Made by a program: the position numbers and the translations under genes. From the NCBI GenBank assembly GCA_029005335.1, contig JAQXFT010000048.1:1-6925 (forward strand): a DNA stretch of 6,925 nucleotides. The letters are read 5' to 3'. Source of the DNA: Oscillospiraceae bacterium. Its GTDB lineage: Bacteria > Bacillota > Clostridia > Oscillospirales > Ruminococcaceae. The notes under the pieces are model-generated. The model had not been told where the DNA came from and searched no databases. It saw nothing but the letters and a program-made list of their open reading frames with translations. Positions 1 through 6,836 of the stretch are shown here, one piece after another (the first letter of the stretch is position 1; every line of letters begins with the position of its first letter).

Positions 1-2
1 AA

Positions 3-663
3 GACGGTTCTGCCGTACCTGTATTTGATGTATCTTCATCGGGATTAAATGCAAATACATTAAGTGATTTTTTGTTTGACAAATCAGGTACATTTATAAT
101 TCCCGAAAACGATTATTCAGGTTTTTCTGTAAAAATGGTAAGATATCAGGCTATGAGTCTTATTACCACATAAAAGAGGGAGATTTCGGCGGAGAAGATT
201 TAACCTTTATCGAAAAACCTACAGCCGATATTATGCAGAATTTTGCAGTATCTTCACGTTCCGATAAAAAGGAGCTTGCGTGGGAATTTATAAAAACTCT
301 GTTTTCCTCCGATATTTACAGAAATAATACCGGTCTTATTTATGGTATTCCGATTATAAAAAGCGAGCTTGAATATACAGCCATTGAATCAATGAAGCCG
401 AAAAAAATATTGACTCCGATTATGACGGATTAACGTGGGGCGTCGGAGAACATACATTTGAAATCGGTCTGCCCGACCGGAAAACCATTGACGAACTCAA
501 CGAAATTATATCAGATACAGACAGTACAGAATATTCAGACAGCAATATTCACATAATGGTATATGAAGAATCTCAGAAATTTTTCAACGGTGACTGTACT
601 GCCGAAGAATGTGCCGAAGCTACTCAGAACAGAGTATCAATATATCTTTCCGAAAAGAAATAG
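3..663 (+). pseudogene. Extracellular solute-binding protein (ABC sugar importer type), 3' part, two frameshifts
   Basis: This is the C-terminal half of a family 1 type extracellular solute-binding lipoprotein, the outside receptor of an ABC importer, probably for sugars. The start lies before the window. The protein continues through three frames: from position 3 to about 131-135, then about 134-404, then about 406 to the TAG at 661-663. The first two frames end at stops at 171-173 and 431-433. Supporting stretches are FAVSSRSDKKELAWEFIK, where these proteins typically carry an 'AIs..S.nkeeAWeFi' segment, the following YGIPIIKSELE, and the C-terminal FFNGDCTAEECAEATQNR followed by VSIYLSEKK, which matches the usual final helix of the family. 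Both frame changes need one missing base and both fall at A-runs (131-135 and 401-407). This may be real gene decay or homopolymer errors in the assembly. The family call is from memory of its conserved tail; the exact ligand cannot be inferred. Confidence 0.8.
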
Positions 664-711
664 CGAATAATTTTTTAAGTACGGCAGATAATATATCTGA
701 GGTGATGATAA

Positions 712-993
712 ATGCCTAAAAAAGGTATGAGCCGTCCGGAATATACGCATACTAAGCCGAAAAATGACGTTCCGCCTGTTCCGGAAATTCAGGGAAAAGC
801 CAGACATTCAAAAGCAAAAGCGAATCCCATTATAGCAGGTACTGAACCGCCTTATCTTAAAGTATACCATTCTTCTGCACCTTATTCGCTTAAAGAAAAA
901 CCCATTTCAGATGCTTATCCTGTAATAGACAACGACCTTGCAAGAGATAATATCGAAAATGATATTCCCTCTGCCGATTTGCAGGATTTATAA
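712..993 (+). CDS. Small proline/lysine-rich hypothetical protein (93 aa)
   Basis: I do not recognise a characterised family. The ATG at 712 is preceded by a strong Shine-Dalgarno GAGGTGAT (699-706) at good spacing, and an intrinsic terminator directly follows the TAA, so this is very likely a real gene. The product has two parts. Residues 1 to about 65 are basic and rich in Pro and Lys (for example VPPVPEIQGKARHSKAKANP, then IIAGTEPPYLKVYH). The last 30 or so residues are acidic (SDAYPVIDNDLARDNIENDI, then PSADLQDL). There is no signal peptide, membrane segment or cysteine, so it is probably a soluble, largely disordered cytoplasmic protein. It lies 48 nt after the broken solute-binding gene with no terminator between them, so it may be co-transcribed with it, although a functional link is not obvious. 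It is separated from the WYL genes by the terminator. Confidence 0.75.
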   Translation: MPKKGMSRPEYTHTKPKNDVPPVPEIQGKARHSKAKANPIIAGTEPPYLKVYHSSAPYSLKEKPISDAYPVIDNDLARDNIENDIPSADLQDL

Positions 994-1030
994 AAAAATG
1001 CCGTCCGAAAAAAATTCCGGACGGCTTTTC
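992..1030 (+). terminator. Rho-independent terminator after the small hypothetical gene
   Basis: A perfect 8-bp stem GCCGTCCG (1000-1007) / CGGACGGC (1018-1025) is followed by TTTTC. It can be extended by AA/TT pairs (1008-1009 with 1015-1016) with one bulged C, leaving a short A-rich loop. The A-run before the stem (992-998) mirrors the T-run after it. The hairpin starts right after the stop codon at 991-993 and insulates the upstream genes from the WYL promoter, whose -35 box begins at 1033. Confidence 0.93.
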
Positions 1031-1032
1031 TA

Positions 1033-1061
1033 TTGAAATATATACCAGAATATGCTATAAT
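1033..1061 (+). promoter_or_regulatory. Sigma-A promoter of the WYL gene pair
   Basis: The -35 box is TTGAAA (1033-1038) and the -10 box is TATAAT (1056-1061), separated by exactly 17 bp. A TG at 1053-1054 gives an extended -10 element. Transcription would start near 1067-1069, leaving a leader of about 25 nt before the ATG at 1094. The promoter sits only a few bases after the terminator of the previous unit, so this is a new transcription unit. The spacer contains ACCAGAAT (1044-1051), similar to ACCGGAAT in the second promoter of the window, a possible regulator site. Confidence 0.85.
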
Positions 1062-1093
1062 ATACAAAAAATATAAGGAGTGATTTTTATTTT

Positions 1094-2338
1094 ATGGGCA
1101 ATTCTTTTTCACCGCTTATAAAGAATTTCGACAAGATACGTGATTATATGCGTGACTTCTATATATATGGCTTCAAAACACGAAATGATTTTCAGTACAA
1201 ATCCCTGAGAACATATGATGACGAACGCCGGAGAATTGAAAACTGGCTCGGAAATTTTACACAATGCAGTAATTCCAGAAAAGGTAAACAGGTATTTATT
1301 TCATGCGACAGCAGTACTATTGAAGAAAATCCGCTTTACAATGCATACAGATACAAAAGTTTTACTAAAAACGATATACAGCTTCACTTCTTTATTCTTG
1401 ATATTCTCAGGGAAGATAATTTTATGTCGCTGAATGAAATTACTGACAGAATACTTGATGAATTTGAAGTAATTTTTGATGCCCAGACTGTACGTCTGAA
1501 GCTTAATGAATATGTTAGGGAAGGTATAATTATATCAAAAAAGCAGGGTCGCTCTATGGTATACGCAAAGTCACCGGACAGCTTCCGGAAGCTTGCCGGA
1601 GATGATTCAGATAAGCTTACAGATATGATTAAATTTTTCTCCGAGGCTTCACCATTTGGAATAGTGGGAAATTATATTCTTAAATCGCTCAGCACAATAA
1701 ATAATCTCTTTCTGATAAAGCATAATTTTTTAGTACATACTCTGGAGGACAATATATTGCTTTCATTATGTCAGGCTATGGACGAAAAAAGATTTGTAAA
1801 GCTCATAAATTACGGCAAAAGCCATAAGGAAACCCATATAACCGGAATCCCTCTGAGATTTCATGTATCCACACAGACCGGAAGACGTTACATAATAATA
1901 TATTTATTGAATCGGAAACGCTTTTCCGCTCTCAGACTCGACTATATAAAAAGTGTCGGGCTTCTGGAAAGCTGTCCGGAATACGATTACTATATAGAAA
2001 AATATCTGAAAAATTCCGGATATTGCTGGGGTACTTCATTCGGAGCAAAACGTCCGGGGAACGGCATGGAATATATCAGAATGACTCTCTCAATAGATGA
2101 ACAGAACGAAGGATTTATTCTCCACCGCCTTAAGCGTGAGGGCAGAAACGGCATAATTCAAAAAAAAGGGGAAAATATTTTCTGCTATTACGGAGAATTT
2201 TTTGATGTGTCCGAGCTTTCACCATGGATTAAGACATTTACCGGAAGAATCATAAAGCTTGAAAGTAATAACAGACAGGTTCTGCAACGCTTTTACGGTG
2301 ATATCAGAAGCATGAAAAAAATGTACGAGGTGAAATAA
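1094..2338 (+). CDS. WYL-domain transcriptional regulator with winged HTH (414 aa)
   Basis: A probable DNA-binding regulator. Residues about 1-55 form a charged helical segment (TYDDERRRIENWLG at 41-53) that could be an extra DNA-contacting element. Residues about 97-160 look like a winged helix-turn-helix (ILDILREDNFMSLNEITDRI, then TVRLKLNEYVREGIIISKKQ, then the wing GRSMVYA). Residues about 221-292 are the WYL core, where the signature is diverged to RRYIIIYL (264-271) before RFSALRLDYIKSV, which matches the usual 'fRldRIksv' end. Residues about 327-412 match the WCX tail, with a typical helical end at FYGDIRSMKKMY. WYL proteins are known to bind ligands such as single-stranded DNA in DriD, and to regulate DNA-damage and phage-defence genes. 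The start is supported by AAGGAGTGAT (1075-1084). The stop is 1 nt before the next WYL gene, implying translational coupling. Family assignment is firm; ligand and targets are unknown. Confidence 0.9.
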   Translation: MGNSFSPLIKNFDKIRDYMRDFYIYGFKTRNDFQYKSLRTYDDERRRIENWLGNFTQCSNSRKGKQVFISCDSSTIEENPLYNAYRYKSFTKNDIQLHFFILDILREDNFMSLNEITDRILDEFEVIFDAQTVRLKLNEYVREGIIISKKQGRSMVYAKSPDSFRKLAGDDSDKLTDMIKFFSEASPFGIVGNYILKSLSTINNLFLIKHNFLVHTLEDNILLSLCQAMDEKRFVKLINYGKSHKETHITGIPLRFHVSTQTGRRYIIIYLLNRKRFSALRLDYIKSVGLLESCPEYDYYIEKYLKNSGYCWGTSFGAKRPGNGMEYIRMTLSIDEQNEGFILHRLKREGRNGIIQKKGENIFCYYGEFFDVSELSPWIKTFTGRIIKLESNNRQVLQRFYGDIRSMKKMYEVK

Positions 2339-2339
2339 T

Positions 2340-3302
2340 ATGGAGCTTTTTTCAGAAATATACAGTGCATACTATAATGCTGTGTCAAAAATTCTTTCAG
2401 CAAAAAATCTTCTTAAAAAAGATATGATAAAAATCATAGATAAAAACACTTCTTCAGAATCATCATTGTATATCATGTCGAGAATCAAAGATGAATGGCT
2501 ACTTGTATCAGAATCAGACGGCATATATAATTCAAGATTAAAAAATACCCCCTCAATGCCTCTTACACTTCTTGAAAAAAGATGGATTAAATCCATTATA
2601 TCCGATTCCAGAGCAAAGCTGTTTCTTGATGAGGAATCAATATCACGACTATCTGACTGTCTCAAAGATATAAAACCGCTTTTCAATCATGACAGCTTCC
2701 TGTTCTTTGACCGGTTCTCTGATGGTGATGACTTTTCAAATCCCGATTATATAAGATTCTTCCGTATAATACATAAGGCAATCATTAATCACGAAATACT
2801 TAATATATCATTCATATCCTCAAAAAACAACAGAATAAATCATAACTTTTTACCGGTGAAATTTGAATACTCACCTAAAAACAATAAATTCAGGGTTCAG
2901 GCTCTTATTATTTCCGGCGGGAAAATAAAGGATACAGGAATAATAAATATCTCACGCATTACAAATATCAGAAATACCGGAAAATATTCAGAAATAAAAA
3001 CAGATAACATAAATAAATCCCTGAGATGCTCCGAACCAATAAAGGTTGAAGTATCTTCAGAAAGAAACGGCGTTGAACGTTTTATGATGGAATTTGCAGA
3101 ATACGAAAAAATTACTGAGTTCAATGAACAGACCCGGATATGCTCCGCTTCTATATGGTACAATAAAACTGATGAAACTGAACTTCTGATACGTCTTTTG
3201 TCATTCGGAACTGTTCTTGAAATAAAGTCTCCGGAGTATTTCCGTAATCTTGCCCGTGAACGTATAGAAAAACAATGCAAATTTTTTACAGAAAACTATT
3301 GA
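2340..3302 (+). CDS. Second WYL-domain protein, no clear HTH (320 aa)
   Basis: Likely partner of the WYL regulator encoded directly upstream. Residues 1-120 (MELFSEIYSAYYNAVSKILS onward) form a helical N-terminal region ending in PLTLLEKRWIKSIISDSRAK. I see no convincing helix-turn-helix there, though a degenerate winged helix cannot be excluded. Residues about 140-212 fit a WYL core: a helix IIHKAIINHEILNISF, then LPVKFEYSPKNNKFRVQALI and IINISRITNI. The W-Y-L positions are replaced by FRV (184-186). Residues about 232-316 fit the WCX tail, with ELLIRLLSFGTVLEIKSPEY before a final helix. The ATG at 2340 uses GAGGTG (2328-2333), which lies inside the last codons of the preceding gene, so the two proteins should be made in similar amounts. 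Adjacent unlike WYL proteins that work together are known from PafB/PafC; by analogy this may be a heteromeric sensor. The TGA stop overlaps the -35 box of the next promoter. Confidence 0.85.
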   Translation: MELFSEIYSAYYNAVSKILSAKNLLKKDMIKIIDKNTSSESSLYIMSRIKDEWLLVSESDGIYNSRLKNTPSMPLTLLEKRWIKSIISDSRAKLFLDEESISRLSDCLKDIKPLFNHDSFLFFDRFSDGDDFSNPDYIRFFRIIHKAIINHEILNISFISSKNNRINHNFLPVKFEYSPKNNKFRVQALIISGGKIKDTGIINISRITNIRNTGKYSEIKTDNINKSLRCSEPIKVEVSSERNGVERFMMEFAEYEKITEFNEQTRICSASIWYNKTDETELLIRLLSFGTVLEIKSPEYFRNLARERIEKQCKFFTENY

Positions 3303-3327
3303 CGATAACCGGAATTTATGATATAAT
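3299..3327 (+). promoter_or_regulatory. Sigma-A promoter of the SWIM/HEAT/ATPase operon
   Basis: The -35 box TTGACG (3299-3304) and -10 box TATAAT (3322-3327) are 17 bp apart, with an extended -10 TG at 3319-3320. The -35 box overlaps the TGA stop (3300-3302) of the second WYL gene. The predicted start near 3333-3335 gives a leader of about 50 nt before the ATG at 3385. Similar elements ATAACCGGA (3305-3313) and TTATCCGGA (3347-3355) flank the -10 box. No terminator is visible before it, so readthrough from the WYL genes could add to expression. Confidence 0.85.
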
Positions 3328-3366
3328 TATACAAGAACAACAGTTTTTATCCGGATATATAAAATG

Positions 3367-3372
3367 AAAGGA
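3367..3372 (+). promoter_or_regulatory. Ribosome binding site that sets the SWIM gene start
   Basis: AAAGGA lies 12 nt before the ATG at 3385. An in-frame ATG at 3364 lies just before this site and has only ATCCGGATATATAAA in front of it, with no Shine-Dalgarno. The same layout, AAAGGA followed by a T-rich stretch and ATG, occurs at the next gene (AAAGGA at 4843-4848, ATG at 4858), which supports choosing 3385 over 3364. Confidence 0.75.
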
Positions 3373-3384
3373 CTGATTTTTTTA

Positions 3385-4821
3385 ATGCCCACAACAGATA
3401 TTATTACTGAAGATTTTGTGCGTTCGGTTGCTCCGAATGCTTCGGCAATATCAAATGCACAGAAAATTTCACGCACAGGCGGTTTTGTAAAGCTTGCCCG
3501 CTCTGAGGACAAAACCCTTATTTTCGGAGAATGTAAGGGAAGCGGTAAAAATCCTTATTACTCATCAGCCGACTTCTCAGGAGATTCACCCGTTTTCAGA
3601 TGCTCCTGCCCCAGCAGACAATTTCCCTGCAAGCACTGTCTCGCTATTATGTTTGACTGGCTCGCCGGAAAGGATTTCAAAATTGAAGAAGTCCCCGAGG
3701 ATATTGCACGAAAACGTTCAAAGCTTGAGGCAAAAAATAATCCTCAGGAGGATACTCCCGAAAAAGCCGAAAAGAAAAAGAAATCCGCTTTATCTACCGC
3801 TAAGAAAAAGCTTAAAAAACAGCTTGAGGGTCTTGAACTCGCTGAAAATTTCGTGAAGGATATTCTCGGAAGAGGTGTGTCTTCTATAAATTCAACCTCG
3901 GCAACGCAGTATAACAGCCTTGCCAAACAGCTCGGAGACTACTATCTCCCCGAACCGCAGGCTATTATGTATAAGATTATAAGCTCCGCACAAAAGCTCT
4001 CCACAAATCCCGATGACAACCAGATAAATGAAATTGTAAGCCTTTGTATCCGACTTTCATCTACTATAAAGAAAAGTCGTGAATATATAAATTCAAAGCT
4101 TGAAAGCGGTGAGGTTCTCCCCGAAAACAATATACTATATGAAGCTATGGGCGGTGTATGGAAATTAACCCAGCTGAAAGAAATCGGTCTTTACAAGGAA
4201 AATGCAAGTATTATTCAGCTTTCGTTTGCCGTACTTTTCGATGAAATTCATAAGGCTGAAATCGATTTCGCATACTGGATTGATATTGATACAGGCGAAA
4301 TTTTCAAGACAAAAAATATCCGTCCTCTGCGTGCAATGGGATATATAAAAGAGGAAAATTCTTCCTTCGGAGTGCATAAAATAAAAGAGCTTTACCGCTA
4401 TCCCGCAAATATAAATAACCGCATACGCTGGGAAAGTGCTGAAATTTCAGAACCCACTCCCGATACATATAAAGCTATACTCTCAAAGACTGAAAAATCT
4501 ATCGGTGACGCAGTCAAAAAGGCTAAAAATGAACTTAAAAATACTCTTTCCGGAAATACTGTTGCTGTGCTTCTTCCGTTTGATTCTGTTGAATACTCCG
4601 TATCAGACAAAAAAAGTATTCTCAGATACGGCTCTGAATCAATTGAACTCGCTCCGGACGAAAATTATCCCGATACCTGCAATGTTGTTTCTGTTCTGAA
4701 AAGCGAATTTCTCAGGAATGCTTCTATGCTCGGAGAGCTTTTCTATAATCCCGATACCAGAAAATTTTATCTCTGTCCGCTTTCAGTTGTAACCGAAAAT
4801 AATATCATCAGGCTTTGCTGA
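3385..4821 (+). CDS. SWIM zinc-finger protein (478 aa)
   Basis: First gene of the putative effector operon. A SWIM zinc finger of the form CxC-x6-CxH is visible in FRCSCPSRQFPCKHCLAIMF: Cys73, Cys75, Cys82 and His84 are the expected zinc ligands, followed by the typical helix ending DWLAGKDF. SWIM domains bind DNA or mediate protein contacts. Residues about 101-150 form a highly charged, Lys/Glu-rich linker (PEKAEKKKKSALSTAKKKLK). The rest (about 150-478) is mixed helical and strand sequence with no catalytic motif I can name. There is no signal peptide or membrane segment, so it should be cytoplasmic. SWIM proteins of this kind are encoded next to YehL-type MoxR ATPases and VWA proteins in many bacteria (E. 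coli YehQ is a SWIM protein in such a cluster), which fits the neighbours here. The start at 3385 is chosen on the ribosome binding site; 3364 would add seven residues. The next gene begins 36 nt downstream. Confidence 0.88.
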   Translation: MPTTDIITEDFVRSVAPNASAISNAQKISRTGGFVKLARSEDKTLIFGECKGSGKNPYYSSADFSGDSPVFRCSCPSRQFPCKHCLAIMFDWLAGKDFKIEEVPEDIARKRSKLEAKNNPQEDTPEKAEKKKKSALSTAKKKLKKQLEGLELAENFVKDILGRGVSSINSTSATQYNSLAKQLGDYYLPEPQAIMYKIISSAQKLSTNPDDNQINEIVSLCIRLSSTIKKSREYINSKLESGEVLPENNILYEAMGGVWKLTQLKEIGLYKENASIIQLSFAVLFDEIHKAEIDFAYWIDIDTGEIFKTKNIRPLRAMGYIKEENSSFGVHKIKELYRYPANINNRIRWESAEISEPTPDTYKAILSKTEKSIGDAVKKAKNELKNTLSGNTVAVLLPFDSVEYSVSDKKSILRYGSESIELAPDENYPDTCNVVSVLKSEFLRNASMLGELFYNPDTRKFYLCPLSVVTENNIIRLC

Positions 4822-4857
4822 TACAGAAGAATTTTTTAAAAGAAAGGATTTTTTTAT

Positions 4858-6834
4858 ATGGATATATCTCCGTTCTATGAACTCAGAAACCGCCTTTACT
4901 GTACTGCTTCCGCAGGCTGTTCTGCAATAAATGAGGATTTCAGACTTAAACGTGCCGTCGAAAGCTTTCAGACCTTAGCAACTGCAAACAAGGCTTTCGG
5001 AAAGCTCTATGCAATGTGCCTGAAACTCTTTGAATCTGATAACATTTCGTCACTTCTTGCCGACTGCATAGCTCTTGCAGATGCTCTTGCCGTTACTCAG
5101 GGAACTTTCAATGTCTCAGATGAAACACTGCCCTATGAAAACAATACGGATATAAAACCGCTTAATATGTATTATTCGGAATATCATACTATAACCGAAA
5201 TGCTTTCAAATCCCAGTAAATATATCAATCTCCGGACTCTTGACGGAAAACAGTTGCAGTTTATATATGACCCCAGATTCCTTTCGCTTTTCCTTAAAAA
5301 ATTAAAAGAGGGTACTAACAGCGAATACTTCAGCGAATTTGCATATACTGTATGCAGAAGCTACGGAAAAAGCATTGTTCCGGCTCTTAAAAGCTCCCTT
5401 GACATATCCAATCCCAAAGCCAACGGAAATGCTGTAAAATATATCTCCGATATATGCGGTGCTGACGAAAATGACTGGTATCTTGAGCTTGCTCTCAATG
5501 AGGGAATTTCCCCTGATATAAGGGAAAATGCTGTAAAAGCCCTTTCCTGTTCTCCGGAAAATACTGATACGCTTCTTGAACTCTATCGCACTCAGAAGGG
5601 TAAAGTCAAAAATTCCGCAATCCATGCACTTGCAGTCATAAACCCTCCGGAGGCTGAACCTATATGGGAAAAAATGACTAAGAATCCAGAAAAAGTTTCA
5701 GAAAACAATATGAAATATATCGGTCTTTCAAGCAATAAAATATGCTCGGATTTCGCTCAGAAATACATATGCGGACTTATGGAAAAAATTGAGGAACTTC
5801 CCAAAAAAAGCGTGGAAGCAAACAAAATGAGCATACACCTTCTGTCAGCCTGCAATATGCTCGAAAATAAAACCGATATTCTGGATTTTATTCTCAGACT
5901 TATGGATTTCTCAAAAGAATCCAAGAAATTTGCTTACTACAATACTGATACGCTGACTTCGCTTTTTAATCGTATAGCTGTAAACAATGTAATTAATCAC
6001 CCCGATGAACCCTCATTCAGAGAGCTTGCAGCCAATCTCTATGAATACGATAAAAATGCTTTTCTGCGTTCGGAATTTTTTATAAGGCTTCTTGAAAATC
6101 CTGATACTGCCTTTGAAATAGTCACGGATATTAATTCTGAACAGCGTAAAGATATTATCGATATATTAAATAATATCTGGTATTTGCAGTCTGAAAGAAA
6201 ATACTATATCAGTCCCAACGTTTTAAATACAGCCCGCACAAATAATATTGTTCCGGTATTTGAAAATATTCCGGAAAGTATGCTGGATTTTATTACAGAC
6301 AGGCATTCCGCAAAAAATAATACTGTTGCTAAGGCTCTTGAAAAAGTTCTCGAAAATATCGGTCAGAAAACAACTACTGCAAAAAACCAGATGGAAGAAA
6401 AATGCTCGCAGGTTTATTCTGTATTCCGTAAATGGCTTGAAAGCTGTAATCCCGAAGATTTTCAGAAAATTAAAAAATATGCCTCTGAATTTGTTTTCAG
6501 TACTGTTTATAAATTTCCGTCCTATATGGCTCTCTGGTTCATATCTGATTTTCTGACAGACGAAGAACCTGAAAAATACAAGGATATATTCTACAATTAT
6601 ATTTCAGTTACAAAAAGTAATGAAAATCAATATTACTTCAATATCTTAAATTCAAGCATAGATTTCTTTGATAAATTCCCTCTTTCCGATGAAGAAAAGC
6701 TGAATGAACTTATCAGGATTGAAAAGCTTTTAAAATACGTTTTCAGAGAAAATAAACACCCTGCCAATGAAAAACGTGAATTCGATACTCTCAGAGTATA
6801 TATTCAAAAATACAGTGCGAAAGGAAATAATTAA
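4858..6834 (+). CDS. Large HEAT-like helical-repeat protein (658 aa)
   Basis: No enzyme motif is recognisable. The protein appears almost entirely alpha-helical. Residues about 158-272 look like HEAT-type repeats: paired helices such as YGKSIVPALKSSL / NAVKYISDIC, WYLELALNEG / IRENAVKALS and DTLLELYRTQ / KNSAIHALAVIN, each pair about 35-40 residues long. The remainder (about 300-650) also reads as helical pairs but with weaker periodicity. HEAT arrays are usually scaffolds for protein or nucleic-acid partners. No signal peptide or membrane helix is evident, so it is probably cytoplasmic. It is preceded by AAAGGA (4843-4848) and lies 36 nt after the SWIM gene with no promoter or terminator between. 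The following gene starts 2 nt after its stop. Position between a SWIM protein and a likely MoxR ATPase suggests it is a structural subunit or adaptor of that system. It may correspond to the large uncharacterised proteins (DUF5691/DUF5682 types) of similar clusters, but I cannot assign it to either from sequence alone. Confidence 0.82.
   Translation: MDISPFYELRNRLYCTASAGCSAINEDFRLKRAVESFQTLATANKAFGKLYAMCLKLFESDNISSLLADCIALADALAVTQGTFNVSDETLPYENNTDIKPLNMYYSEYHTITEMLSNPSKYINLRTLDGKQLQFIYDPRFLSLFLKKLKEGTNSEYFSEFAYTVCRSYGKSIVPALKSSLDISNPKANGNAVKYISDICGADENDWYLELALNEGISPDIRENAVKALSCSPENTDTLLELYRTQKGKVKNSAIHALAVINPPEAEPIWEKMTKNPEKVSENNMKYIGLSSNKICSDFAQKYICGLMEKIEELPKKSVEANKMSIHLLSACNMLENKTDILDFILRLMDFSKESKKFAYYNTDTLTSLFNRIAVNNVINHPDEPSFRELAANLYEYDKNAFLRSEFFIRLLENPDTAFEIVTDINSEQRKDIIDILNNIWYLQSERKYYISPNVLNTARTNNIVPVFENIPESMLDFITDRHSAKNNTVAKALEKVLENIGQKTTTAKNQMEEKCSQVYSVFRKWLESCNPEDFQKIKKYASEFVFSTVYKFPSYMALWFISDFLTDEEPEKYKDIFYNYISVTKSNENQYYFNILNSSIDFFDKFPLSDEEKLNELIRIEKLLKYVFRENKHPANEKREFDTLRVYIQKYSAKGNN
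6820..6825 (+). promoter_or_regulatory. Ribosome binding site of the last, truncated gene
   Basis: AAAGGA lies within the final codons of the HEAT-like gene, 11 nt before the ATG at 6837. It supports that ATG over the in-frame ATG at 6849 and indicates coupled translation of the two genes. Confidence 0.65.
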
Positions 6835-6836
6835 TT

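Noticed and set aside
398..411. Programmed -1 frameshift at the A7 run in the solute-binding gene
   Set aside because: The zero-frame heptamer is G AAA AAA, not the usual A AAA AAA/G. A second, non-slippery shift is needed at 131-135, and solute-binding proteins are not known to use frameshifting.
233..433. A separate 66-codon gene starting with MQNFAVSSRS
   Set aside because: It is the middle segment of the frameshifted solute-binding protein, continuous with coding sequence upstream of its ATG, and has no ribosome binding site.
664..711. A promoter for the small hypothetical gene, with GATAAT at 687-692
   Set aside because: No -35-like hexamer lies 16-18 bp upstream, so the match is not better than chance in AT-rich DNA.
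1215..1433. Forward open frame of 72 codons inside the first WYL gene
   Set aside because: It is a shifted-frame shadow of the WYL regulator with no ribosome binding site. The frames at 3494-3856, 4436-4699 and 6248-6556 are rejected for the same reason.
2372..2686. Reverse-strand open frame of 104 codons inside the second WYL gene
   Set aside because: It lies wholly within a well-supported gene, has no ribosome binding site or family resemblance, and reads as a mirror of the sense codons. The same holds for the reverse frames at 2897-3280, 3744-3926 and 5302-5625.
3364..3384. Upstream start for the SWIM protein at ATG 3364
   Set aside because: It has no Shine-Dalgarno, while AAAGGA at 3367-3372 is placed to serve the ATG at 3385.
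4822..4857. A promoter or terminator between the SWIM and HEAT-like genes
   Set aside because: The 36-nt gap holds only a ribosome binding site and A/T-runs, with no hairpin and no paired -35/-10 boxes.
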